Of a stretch of DNA of 64,000 nucleotides, positions 56,897-64,000 are shown in pieces. The position numbers were made by a program, and so were the translations under genes. This DNA is from Actinocrispum wychmicini. Its GTDB lineage: Bacteria; Actinomycetota; Actinomycetes; Mycobacteriales; Pseudonocardiaceae. The stretch is from positions 295,255-359,254 of the forward strand of contig NZ_SLWS01000011.1 in assembly GCF_004345645.1 (NCBI RefSeq), read 5' to 3'. The notes below the pieces were generated by a model. The model was not told where the DNA came from, did no database searches, and saw nothing but the letters and a program-made list of their open reading frames with translations. The first letter of the stretch is position 1; every line of letters starts with the position of its first letter.

Positions 56897-57643
56897 ATGA
56901 AGACGTCGACAGCCGCCAGCGCGAGCAACCTGTCCAAGACGTACGGCGAGGGCGTAACACAGGTCGTCGCGCTGGACTCGGTCGCCATCCGGATCGCGAC
57001 AGGCACGTTCACGGCGATCATGGGCCCGTCCGGGTCGGGCAAGTCCACCCTGATGCACTGTCTCGCCGGACTGGACACCCCCACCAGCGGGCAGGCGTGG
57101 ATCGGGGACACCGAGATCACCGGCCTGCCCGACGACAAGCTCACGCTGCTGCGCCGGGAGCGCGTCGGGTTCGTGTTCCAGGCGTTCAACCTCGTGCCGA
57201 CGCTGTCCGTGCTGGAGAACATCACGCTGCCGCTGGACATCGCCGGGGCGGCCGTGGACCGGTCGTGGGTCGACGAGGTGATCACCACGGTCGGCCTGGC
57301 CGACCGGCTCGCCCACCGGCCGGCGGAGCTGTCCGGCGGGCAGCGGCAACGGGTGGCCTGCGCACGGGCGCTGGCGACCCGTCCCGCGATCATCTTCGCG
57401 GACGAACCCACCGGGAACCTGGACTCCAGATCGGGTACGGACATCCTGCGCCTGCTGCGACGCGGCGTCGACACGCTCGACCAGACCATCGTCATGGTGA
57501 CGCACGACCCTGTGGCCGCGTCCTACGCGGACCGGGTGCTCATGCTGGCCGACGGGCGGATCGTGCACGAGATCGCCGACCCGACACCTGGCCTGGTGCA
57601 CGACGTCCTGAAGCGCCTTGACCGGGCGGGGACGCCATGCTGA
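56897..57643 (+). CDS. ABC exporter ATPase (MacB/LolD type)
   Basis: This 248-residue ATPase has Walker A GPSGSGKST, Q-loop VGFVFQAFNLVPTLS, signature LSGGQRQRV and Walker B IIFADEPTGNLDSRSG followed by the H-loop VMVTHDP. The NLDSRSG form is typical of MacB/LolD/FtsE-like mechanotransmission transporters. It overlaps the permease gene and is divergent from the two-component system that likely induces it. It powers the FtsX-fold permease for export or extracytoplasmic work, not import. Confidence 0.93.
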   Translation: MKTSTAASASNLSKTYGEGVTQVVALDSVAIRIATGTFTAIMGPSGSGKSTLMHCLAGLDTPTSGQAWIGDTEITGLPDDKLTLLRRERVGFVFQAFNLVPTLSVLENITLPLDIAGAAVDRSWVDEVITTVGLADRLAHRPAELSGGQRQRVACARALATRPAIIFADEPTGNLDSRSGTDILRLLRRGVDTLDQTIVMVTHDPVAASYADRVLMLADGRIVHEIADPTPGLVHDVLKRLDRAGTPC

Positions 57644-60147
57644 AGGTGAGTCTCCGCAATCTCGCCGGCACCAAGGTCCGGCTCCTTCTGTCTCTGCTGG
57701 CGATAGCGCTGTCAGTCGCCTTTGTGGCGGGCACTCTGGTCCTGCGCGACACGATCATGACCGTGACACGCGCGGCCGCCGAAGCCGGCGCCGCGGACGT
57801 GACGGTACGGCCGTCCAGCGAAACGGAGACCTTGACCGCCGCGCAGGCCGAACGCGTACGCCGGGTCGACGGTGTCGACGCGGTGTTCGCCGAGATCGAC
57901 GTTTCCGATGTCAGCGTCCTGGACCGCCGGAACCAAGCCGTCACGGTGGTCAAGAACGCGCCGACGGAAGCCGGGAACTGGCAGACGACCGGCCGGGCGC
58001 CGGTGCGGCTCGCGGCCGGTCGTGCGCCGGCCGGGGACGGCGAGGTGATGATCGACAAGGACTCCGCCGCCAACTCGGGGGTCCGGATCGGCGACCAGGT
58101 GCGCGTCGCCGCCACCCCAGGCGGGTTCGACGGCACCGTGGTCGGGCTTGCCGAGTACACCACCCCCAACCCCGGGAAGAACCTGGTCTTCCTTGACGAC
58201 CGCACCGCGGCGACGCGACTGCTGGGCGTTCCCGACGGTGTCACGGCCATCAAGGCGTACGCCGCCTCCGGTGTGTCCGAGGAAGTGCTGCGGCAACGGA
58301 TTCGGTCGGCCCTCGGTAGCTCGTTCGACGTGCTGACGAAGACCCAGATCGTCGCCGAGTCCGGTGTCGACGACAGCGTCGACCTGGTCACGTACGTGAT
58401 GCTCGGGTTCGCGGGGATCGCGGTCCTGGTCGGCACGTTCCTGATCTTCAACACGTTCTCGATGCTCATCGCGGCGCGGACCAGGGAGTTGGGCCTGCTG
58501 CGAGCGGTCGGGGCGACCGGTCGGCAGGTGCGGCGCGCCGTCGTCACCGAGGCGTTCGTCCTCGGTCTTGTCGGGAGCACCGTCGGTCTCGCGCTCGGGA
58601 TCGGTGCCGCGGCGGCGTTGCGTGGCGCCGCGGCCGGGTTCGGGCTCGACCTGTCGAGCGTCGCTCTTGAGGTCACACCGCTGGCGCCGATCGTGTCGTA
58701 CCTGGTCGGCACGATCGTGACGGTCGCGTCGGCGCTGCTCCCCGCACGTCGGGCGGGTCGGACCACGCCGATCGCGGCGCTGCGTGTGGCCGACCTCCCG
58801 GCGGATCCCCGGTCACGCCCGCGGACCTTGGTCGGCGGGGCGCTGGTGGTGCTCGGGGTGGCGGCGCTGGCAACCCGGTCGGCCGGCGCGCTCGTCTTCG
58901 GTGTCGCGGCATCCCTGATCGGCCTGGTGGTTCTTGGGCCAGTGCTGGTCCGGGTCGCGCTGCCCGTGCTCGGTGCGGTGGCCGTCCGGCTGTTCGGGGC
59001 CGTCGGCAGACTTGGCACCCGCAACACACTGCGCAGTACCCGACGGACAGCCGCGACCGCTGCCGCGCTGATGATCGGAGTCGCGGTGGCCGCGGCACTG
59101 TCCGTGGTGTCCGCGTCGATGAGCTCGTCGATGGCGGACCGGATCGACCGTACCCTCGGCGCGGATTTCACCATCGTGCGATCCGGCAAGGGACAGCCGC
59201 CGCTCACCGGTGACGTGGCCGCGGCGGTTCGGACGGTGCCGGGTGTCGGCCAAGTCGTGCGGCAGCGCGAGAGCCGGGTGGACATCGTCGGCGGGAGCCG
59301 GTTGACGAAGGGCGGCTGGGTGCAGGGTGTCGACCCGGACTTCCCCGCGGTGTTCCGCCAGAACTACGTCTCCGGGTCGCCGACGGACAGTTTGGCGAGC
59401 GGAAAGATCGTGCTCAGCCAGTCCTACGCCCAGGACTTCGGGTTGGCCGTGGGCGACCGGATCGACCTGCGTGGACCGGCCGGCAGCGCGACCGTCCAAG
59501 TGGGAGCGATCAGGGCGCCCGACCCGCCGGGCATGTCCCTCGGCCGGAGTGACGCCCCGTTCGTCACCATGGAACTGCTGACCCGGATCGCGCCAGCCGC
59601 GCAGGACGCGTTGATCATGGTGAACGCCGCGCCTGGCAAGGACAAGACCGCCGTCGGCGCCGCGCTCACCAAGGCACTGGCCGGGTTCCCACAGGCGAGT
59701 GTCCGCGATCAGGCCGCGTACAAGGAGTTCGCACAGACTCAGGCGACAACGGTCCTGATGCTGGTGTACGCGATGCTCGGCCTCGCGGTGCTCATCGCGA
59801 TCCTTGGTGTGATCAACACGCTCGCGTTGTCCGTCCTGGAACGGTTCCGTGAGATCGGCATGCTGCGCGCGGTCGGCCTGACCCGTCGCCAGGTCACCCA
59901 CATGATCGGGATCGAGTCGACTGTCATCGCGCTCACCGGGACGGCCCTCGGCCTGCTGCTGGGCCTCGGCTGGGGAGTGGGTGCCCAGCAGGCGATGTCG
60001 TCCCGTGGCATGGAGATTCTCGCAGTTCCCTGGCTCGTCGTCGGCGCGATCGTCCTCGCGGGCGTCGTCGCTGGTCTCGTCGCCGCCATCGCACCTGCCC
60101 GCCGCGCGGCGCGCATGGACCCCGTTACCGCGATCGCCACCGCATAG
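57637..60147 (+). CDS. ABC exporter permease with two FtsX domains
   Basis: This 836-residue MacB-like permease has an N-terminal TM (residues about 13-33), a periplasmic MacB-core domain, and a first FtsX domain with three TMs (around 255-400, RTRELGLLRAVGATGRQVRR). Further TMs lie at about 420-480. A second extracytoplasmic domain is followed by a second FtsX domain (about 700-836, RFREIGMLRAVGLTRRQVTH). The duplicated E-x-G-x-LRA(V/I)G motif is diagnostic. Such permeases resist antimicrobial peptides or move lipoproteins and lipids. It is followed by a Tat-exported hydrolase gene after 17 bp. Confidence 0.92.
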   Translation: MLKVSLRNLAGTKVRLLLSLLAIALSVAFVAGTLVLRDTIMTVTRAAAEAGAADVTVRPSSETETLTAAQAERVRRVDGVDAVFAEIDVSDVSVLDRRNQAVTVVKNAPTEAGNWQTTGRAPVRLAAGRAPAGDGEVMIDKDSAANSGVRIGDQVRVAATPGGFDGTVVGLAEYTTPNPGKNLVFLDDRTAATRLLGVPDGVTAIKAYAASGVSEEVLRQRIRSALGSSFDVLTKTQIVAESGVDDSVDLVTYVMLGFAGIAVLVGTFLIFNTFSMLIAARTRELGLLRAVGATGRQVRRAVVTEAFVLGLVGSTVGLALGIGAAAALRGAAAGFGLDLSSVALEVTPLAPIVSYLVGTIVTVASALLPARRAGRTTPIAALRVADLPADPRSRPRTLVGGALVVLGVAALATRSAGALVFGVAASLIGLVVLGPVLVRVALPVLGAVAVRLFGAVGRLGTRNTLRSTRRTAATAAALMIGVAVAAALSVVSASMSSSMADRIDRTLGADFTIVRSGKGQPPLTGDVAAAVRTVPGVGQVVRQRESRVDIVGGSRLTKGGWVQGVDPDFPAVFRQNYVSGSPTDSLASGKIVLSQSYAQDFGLAVGDRIDLRGPAGSATVQVGAIRAPDPPGMSLGRSDAPFVTMELLTRIAPAAQDALIMVNAAPGKDKTAVGAALTKALAGFPQASVRDQAAYKEFAQTQATTVLMLVYAMLGLAVLIAILGVINTLALSVLERFREIGMLRAVGLTRRQVTHMIGIESTVIALTGTALGLLLGLGWGVGAQQAMSSRGMEILAVPWLVVGAIVLAGVVAGLVAAIAPARRAARMDPVTAIATA

Positions 60148-60164
60148 CCCAAGGAGTCAAAATC

Positions 60165-61346
60165 ATGCCCTCTCGACGAACAGTGTTGACCGGCGCCGCG
60201 CTCATGGCGGTCGCTGGAACGCTCGGAACCCCAACCGCTTCGGCCGCCACGCGTCCCCTCCGCGTCACACTGCCGCGACCCACCGGCCCGCACCCAGTGG
60301 GAACCGTGTCGCTGCACCTGGAGGACCGGTCGCGGCCGGCACCCTGGGTGTCCTCGGTTCCCACCCGGGAACTCATGATCAGCATCTGGTACCCAGCGGT
60401 CCATGGCCCGTGCCGAGCCGTGCCCTGGCTGACGCCCGGCGCCGCGACGACGTTCCTGGCCGGTGTCAGACTGAACAGCACCCAGGTGACACTGCCGGAC
60501 ACGCACGCCGCGGAAGGTGTCCCGGTCGCTCGCACCGGGCGTCTGCCGGTCGTGCTGTACTCGCCCGGCTTCAACGCCTCCCGGGTCTTCAACACCGCCG
60601 TGGTGGAAGACCTGGCGAGCAACGGATATCTGGTCGTCACCGTCGACCACACCTACGAGGCCCTGATGGTCGAGTTCCCCGACGGCAGGGTCGTGACGAG
60701 TCAGGTCCCGGAGGGCGACCGGCCGGTGTTCGCCAAGGCGGTGGACATCCGCGTCGCCGACTTCCGGTTCGTGCTCGACCGGATCGCCGACCTGGACCGG
60801 GGCGGCAACCCCGACGTCCACCAGCACCCCCTGCCCGCCGGCCTCCATGGCGCCTTCGACCTCGGCCGCGTCGGCATGTTCGGCCATTCACTCGGCGGCG
60901 CCACCACAGCGTCCACAATGTACGCCGACCAGCGGGTCAAAGCCGGTGTCAGCCTGGACGGCTCAGCAATCGGTGCCGTCGCCGCGGCCGGACTGGACCG
61001 TCCCTACCTGGTCATGGACACCCCGGGCAAGGGCGGGATGAACAACGATCCGGCGTTGCGGGAGTTCTTCTCCCATCTCCGCGCCTGGCGCCTGGCCCTG
61101 ACAATGCGCGAATCGGCGCACTACTCCTACGGCGACCTCGAGATCCTGTACCGGCGCCTGGCCGGCCTGCTCAACATGCCCCAGCAAGAACTTGAGGGAC
61201 AAGTCGGCACGATAGAACCGCACCGCGCCATGGCCGTCCAACGCGCATACCCACTCGCGTTCTACGACCTGCACTTCCGCCGCCGCGGACACCTGCTCGA
61301 CGGCCCCGTCCCGGCCTACCCGGAAGTCCTGTTCCGGGCACGGTGA
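60165..61346 (+). CDS. Secreted alpha/beta hydrolase (PAF-acetylhydrolase-like)
   Basis: This 393-residue protein has a twin-arginine-like signal (MPSRRTVLTGAALMAVAGTL, cut near ASAATR). It has the nucleophile elbow FGHSLGG (Ser242), an upstream oxyanion strand VVLYSPGFNASRVFN and a late His in MRESAHYSYGDLE. The family includes platelet-activating-factor acetylhydrolase and dienelactone-hydrolase-like lipases. It is the third gene after the MacB-type exporter and possibly part of the same response, modifying lipid or antibiotic outside the membrane. Substrate is unknown. Confidence 0.85.
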   Translation: MPSRRTVLTGAALMAVAGTLGTPTASAATRPLRVTLPRPTGPHPVGTVSLHLEDRSRPAPWVSSVPTRELMISIWYPAVHGPCRAVPWLTPGAATTFLAGVRLNSTQVTLPDTHAAEGVPVARTGRLPVVLYSPGFNASRVFNTAVVEDLASNGYLVVTVDHTYEALMVEFPDGRVVTSQVPEGDRPVFAKAVDIRVADFRFVLDRIADLDRGGNPDVHQHPLPAGLHGAFDLGRVGMFGHSLGGATTASTMYADQRVKAGVSLDGSAIGAVAAAGLDRPYLVMDTPGKGGMNNDPALREFFSHLRAWRLALTMRESAHYSYGDLEILYRRLAGLLNMPQQELEGQVGTIEPHRAMAVQRAYPLAFYDLHFRRRGHLLDGPVPAYPEVLFRAR

Positions 61347-61415
61347 GCGCGGCCGTCTCAGTGGACGTCCCGCCGGCGGCTACCCGTCCGGTGGCAGAAG
61401 GTACCGTGGTCGGCC

Positions 61416-63803
61416 GTGGCCGACTCTTCCCGTTCTGTGACCTCTGACCTTGTCGACCTGGTCGCCGGTGTGCTGGCCGAGCACGGGCCGATGACCGAGG
61501 AGCGGCTCGTCGCCCTCCTGGCCCAGCGTGGCGTCGTATTGGGGGACGACGTCGACGACATGCTGACGGACGTACTGGACGACGCGGACGGTCTGGTGAC
61601 TCTGCTCGTCGACGAACGGTGGGCGTCGTTGCCGGCTCTGCTGACCGGCCGGATGTTCACGCATCGGTTGACGGGACTGGAGGTCGAGCATGACTTCCTC
61701 GACGCCGGGCCGGATCTGGACGCGGTCAGCACGTTGGTCGAGCGTGCCGAGTACCAGAGGTTGTCGCCCGACGGTTCGCCGGTGGTCGTGGCGTTCGTGC
61801 CGCTCGACATCGACCTGCTGGTCGAGCGCGGCATCCCGCTGGAGGGGGTGGGTGAGCTCGGCGCGTTCCTCCTGCCACCCGGCTGTCTCGCGGGGAAGGG
61901 ACTGGCCGAGGGTGACGTGATCGCGCTGGGGATCACGGGCGACGGGGTGACGCTGGAGGTCGTCCCGGACGAGGCGGCGATGCTGGCGCGGGCGACCGGT
62001 GTGGGCGAACGGCTGAGCGCGGTGCTGGACGCCGGAGCCGGCGAGCCGCTGTCGTTGGACATGGTGGTCTGGACCGCGTGCGCGGACGATCCCGGGTTGT
62101 TCGCCGAGCCGCTGCCTCCGTTGGGGGACGTGCTGGACGGCTACGGGCTGGCGTACGACGGCGAGATGCTGGCCCCCAGCGGGTTCGAACTCGAACGGTG
62201 GCGCGTGAACGATCGGCAGGCGGCGATCGCGCAGCGGAACGATCTCGATGACGACGAGGCTCTCGCGGTCCTCGCCATCGTCGTGTTGTACGAGCAAGTC
62301 GCGGAACTGCACGAAGACGCCGAGGACGGCAATGACGCCGCGCTGGCCGAGTTCATCAGCGGCCTGAGCGCGGATTCCAACCCTGACAACGAAACCGCCG
62401 CCGCGGTCCGCGCTGTCCTGCCGGTGCTGGCCGAGCCCGCCGTCGCCGACGCGATCCTCGCCGAGACGATCGATGCCAGCAGCGAGGGAGCCGCGGCACT
62501 AGGGCTGTTCGTCGAGTCGCTGGAGCCGCTCGCGCCGCGCGCCGCCCGCCCGGCATTGCGGTGGTTGCGTGGCAAGGCACACGAGCGGCTCGGTGACGTG
62601 GCGCAGGCCGAGGCCCACTACCAGGCAGCGGAGGAGTTGGACCCGGAGTGGCCGTTGGCGCTGGTCGACCTCGCCCGCTATGCCAGCGATCGCGGTGACG
62701 CGGCCCGCGGGCTCGCGCTGCTGCGCCGCGCCGGAGCCCAGCCGGAGGACGTCCTGGTCCAGCTGCTCGAACGATTCCAGGTCGAGCCACGGCAGGACGT
62801 CGGCCGCAACGACCCGTGCTGGTGCGGATCCGGTCGCAAGTACAAGAAGTGCCACCTGAACCGCGAACAGTCCCCGCTGGAAGAGCGGGCGATGTGGCTG
62901 TACGAGAAAGCGGCCACATTCCTGGTGGACGGGCCGTGGGGCGGCGAGTTGCTGGACGTGGCCGCCGCGCGGTCGCAGCATTCCGGCGACCGGTTCGACC
63001 TGCTCGACCTGATGGACGAGGACCCGCTGGTCACCGACGCGGTCCTGTTCGAAGGCGGTGTGTTCGCCGAGTTCGTGCGGATACGAGGCGCATTGCTCCC
63101 TGAGGACGAGAGGCTCCTGGCGGATCAGTGGATGCTCGTCGACCGGTCGGTGTACGAGGTCGAGCAGGTCCGCCGCGGCGCGGGCTGCACAGTGCGCGAC
63201 CTGCGGACCGGCGACGTTCACGATGTCCAGGACCAACAACTGAAGGAGGGTGCCCTGATCTGCGCGCGCGTGGTGCCAGCCGGTGCCACCATGCAGATCT
63301 TCGGTGGCATCGAACCCATCGAGCTGAAGGAGCGTGACGAGCTCATCGCGTTGCTGGACGCCGAGCCCGATCCGGTCAGCCTGGTCTCCTCCCTGTCACG
63401 ACGCTTCGCTCCAGCGGAACCGTTGGTCGAACTGACTGTGCGCACCAACAGCGAAGCCCATGCCGATAGCGTGCTGAACACGCTCCGCGCACTCGACAAG
63501 ACGCTCACCATCGTGCACGAGGACCGCCAACCTCCTTGGGAGGCAACCACTTCCGCCCCCACAAGCCCGTCCAGCCCTCCCCGCGACGTCGCCGCCGCAC
63601 TCGACCAGTTCATCCGTGACTACGAGCGGAAGTGGCTCGACGAGCCCATTCCGGCGCTGGCCGGCCACACACCGCGCGAGGCAGCCGCCGACCCGACCCG
63701 CCGCGGCGACCTGATCCGCCTCCTCGACTCGTTCCCCGACGACCCCGACACCCCGGGAGCCATGAACCCGGACCGCCTCCGCAGGGCACTCGACCTGCGT
63801 TAG
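61416..63803 (+). CDS. SEC-C motif protein with TPR-like region
   Basis: This 795-residue protein starts at GTG 61416. An N-terminal winged-helix-like segment (VLAEHGPMTEERLVALLAQR) leads into a long helical region with TPR-like repeats (ARPALRWLRGKAHERLGDVA, QAEAHYQAAEELDPEWPLAL). A zinc-binding SEC-C motif follows at about 464-484 (NDPCWCGSGRKYKKCHL), with C-x-C-x8-C-H. The C-terminal half has no recognised domain. SEC-C modules sit in SecA and many nucleic-acid- or ribosome-associated proteins. No partner gene is adjacent. Function is unknown. Confidence 0.82.
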   Translation: MADSSRSVTSDLVDLVAGVLAEHGPMTEERLVALLAQRGVVLGDDVDDMLTDVLDDADGLVTLLVDERWASLPALLTGRMFTHRLTGLEVEHDFLDAGPDLDAVSTLVERAEYQRLSPDGSPVVVAFVPLDIDLLVERGIPLEGVGELGAFLLPPGCLAGKGLAEGDVIALGITGDGVTLEVVPDEAAMLARATGVGERLSAVLDAGAGEPLSLDMVVWTACADDPGLFAEPLPPLGDVLDGYGLAYDGEMLAPSGFELERWRVNDRQAAIAQRNDLDDDEALAVLAIVVLYEQVAELHEDAEDGNDAALAEFISGLSADSNPDNETAAAVRAVLPVLAEPAVADAILAETIDASSEGAAALGLFVESLEPLAPRAARPALRWLRGKAHERLGDVAQAEAHYQAAEELDPEWPLALVDLARYASDRGDAARGLALLRRAGAQPEDVLVQLLERFQVEPRQDVGRNDPCWCGSGRKYKKCHLNREQSPLEERAMWLYEKAATFLVDGPWGGELLDVAAARSQHSGDRFDLLDLMDEDPLVTDAVLFEGGVFAEFVRIRGALLPEDERLLADQWMLVDRSVYEVEQVRRGAGCTVRDLRTGDVHDVQDQQLKEGALICARVVPAGATMQIFGGIEPIELKERDELIALLDAEPDPVSLVSSLSRRFAPAEPLVELTVRTNSEAHADSVLNTLRALDKTLTIVHEDRQPPWEATTSAPTSPSSPPRDVAAALDQFIRDYERKWLDEPIPALAGHTPREAAADPTRRGDLIRLLDSFPDDPDTPGAMNPDRLRRALDLR

Positions 63804-63832
63804 CGCCAGGCCGCACGCGTACTGTGGCGGCG

Positions 63833-64000
63833 TGAAATGGGCAAGTGCGGTGCGTCATCTGGCGGACCTGGCGCAGAAATGCGCGGAGCGAGCGGCATTG
63901 CCGGCGACGTTCGGTGGGCTGCGAGTGGTCGGCCTGTGGGCGTTCGGCGACATTCTCGGCGAGCCGCGGGAGCTCCAGCGGGTGAAAGTCGCCGTGGTGG
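63833..64000 (+). CDS. Hypothetical protein, 5' part (runs off window)
   Basis: The first 56 codons of a gene starting at GTG 63833 read VKWASAVRHLADLAQKCAER, then FGGLRVVGLWAFGDILGEP and RELQRVKVAVVV. This resembles an actinobacterial hypothetical family whose N-terminus has the K-W-x2-AV-RHL and LRVxxLWAFGD pattern. The gene continues beyond the window, so nothing more can be said of domains or function. It lies 30 bp after the SEC-C gene and may be cotranscribed with it. Confidence 0.6.

Overview
The window is from a high-GC actinomycete, most likely of the family Pseudonocardiaceae (Amycolatopsis/Kibdelosporangium/Lentzea type). This is an inference from GC-rich codon use, a two-domain geosmin synthase, a stand-alone nitric oxide synthase, many secreted carbohydrate-active proteins, and a TPR-type HTH regulator coupled to a small flavoprotein. 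No rRNA, tRNA, CRISPR array, plasmid origin or insertion sequence was recognised.

Layout. 1-5.3 kb: less GC-rich left end with the HTH-TPR regulator/flavoprotein pair, two orphan hypothetical genes (one with a Cys/His zinc motif), a RES-type toxin with its antitoxin, and an unnamed gene. 5.4-15.8 kb: a sugar regulon made of an RbsA/RbsC/RbsB-type ABC importer, a secreted GH172 (DUF2961) enzyme, a LacI repressor, a fucose/arabinose-isomerase-fold enzyme and an FGGY kinase. Two promoters with the same -35, -10 and operator layout tie it together; the best hypothesis is salvage of D-arabinose from D-arabinan. 15.8-19.2 kb: nitric oxide synthase and a secreted beta-propeller protein. 19.2-25.3 kb: a caspase/degenerate-NTPase/TPR protein, divergent from an alpha/beta hydrolase and directly upstream of a glycosyltransferase-methyltransferase-(alpha/alpha) barrel operon. 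25.5-28.9 kb: DinB-like protein, DHA2 exporter with a leader peptide and hairpin, a secreted Cys-rich M15-like protein and two small proteins. 29-35.7 kb: secreted RICIN/F5-8C protein, lipB, SDR, LysR, SMP-30 and asparagine synthase. 35.7-39.4 kb: a long imperfect inverted repeat, TetR with twin operators, an SCO6745-like gene, a RibD/DHFR-like gene frameshifted by a 20-bp duplication, a VOC protein and an ArsR-SRPBCC pair. 39.5-43.6 kb: geosmin synthase, VOC, MarR and an amidohydrolase. 43.7-53.2 kb: secreted GH2 exo-glucosaminidase-like enzyme, serine hydrolase, LysR and PEP-mutase-family protein, secreted metallophosphoesterase, MFS and WD40-like protein. 53.2-61.3 kb: a sigma-factor remnant with its membrane partner, a GrpB-family protein, a NarL-type two-component system, a MacB-like ABC exporter and a Tat-exported hydrolase. 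61.4-64 kb: a SEC-C protein and the start of one more gene.

Cross-cutting signals. (1) Matching LacI promoter/operator modules at 5.4 and 12.8 kb. (2) One 19-bp palindrome family upstream of three secreted proteins (28.9, 43.6 and 49.3 kb). (3) A dispersed intergenic element in two copies (11.5 and 25.3 kb, opposite orientations) whose hairpin arms carry a compensatory base change. (4) The caspase/alpha-beta hydrolase locus, with a G10 tract in the caspase gene, which is the most plausible conflict-type system here.
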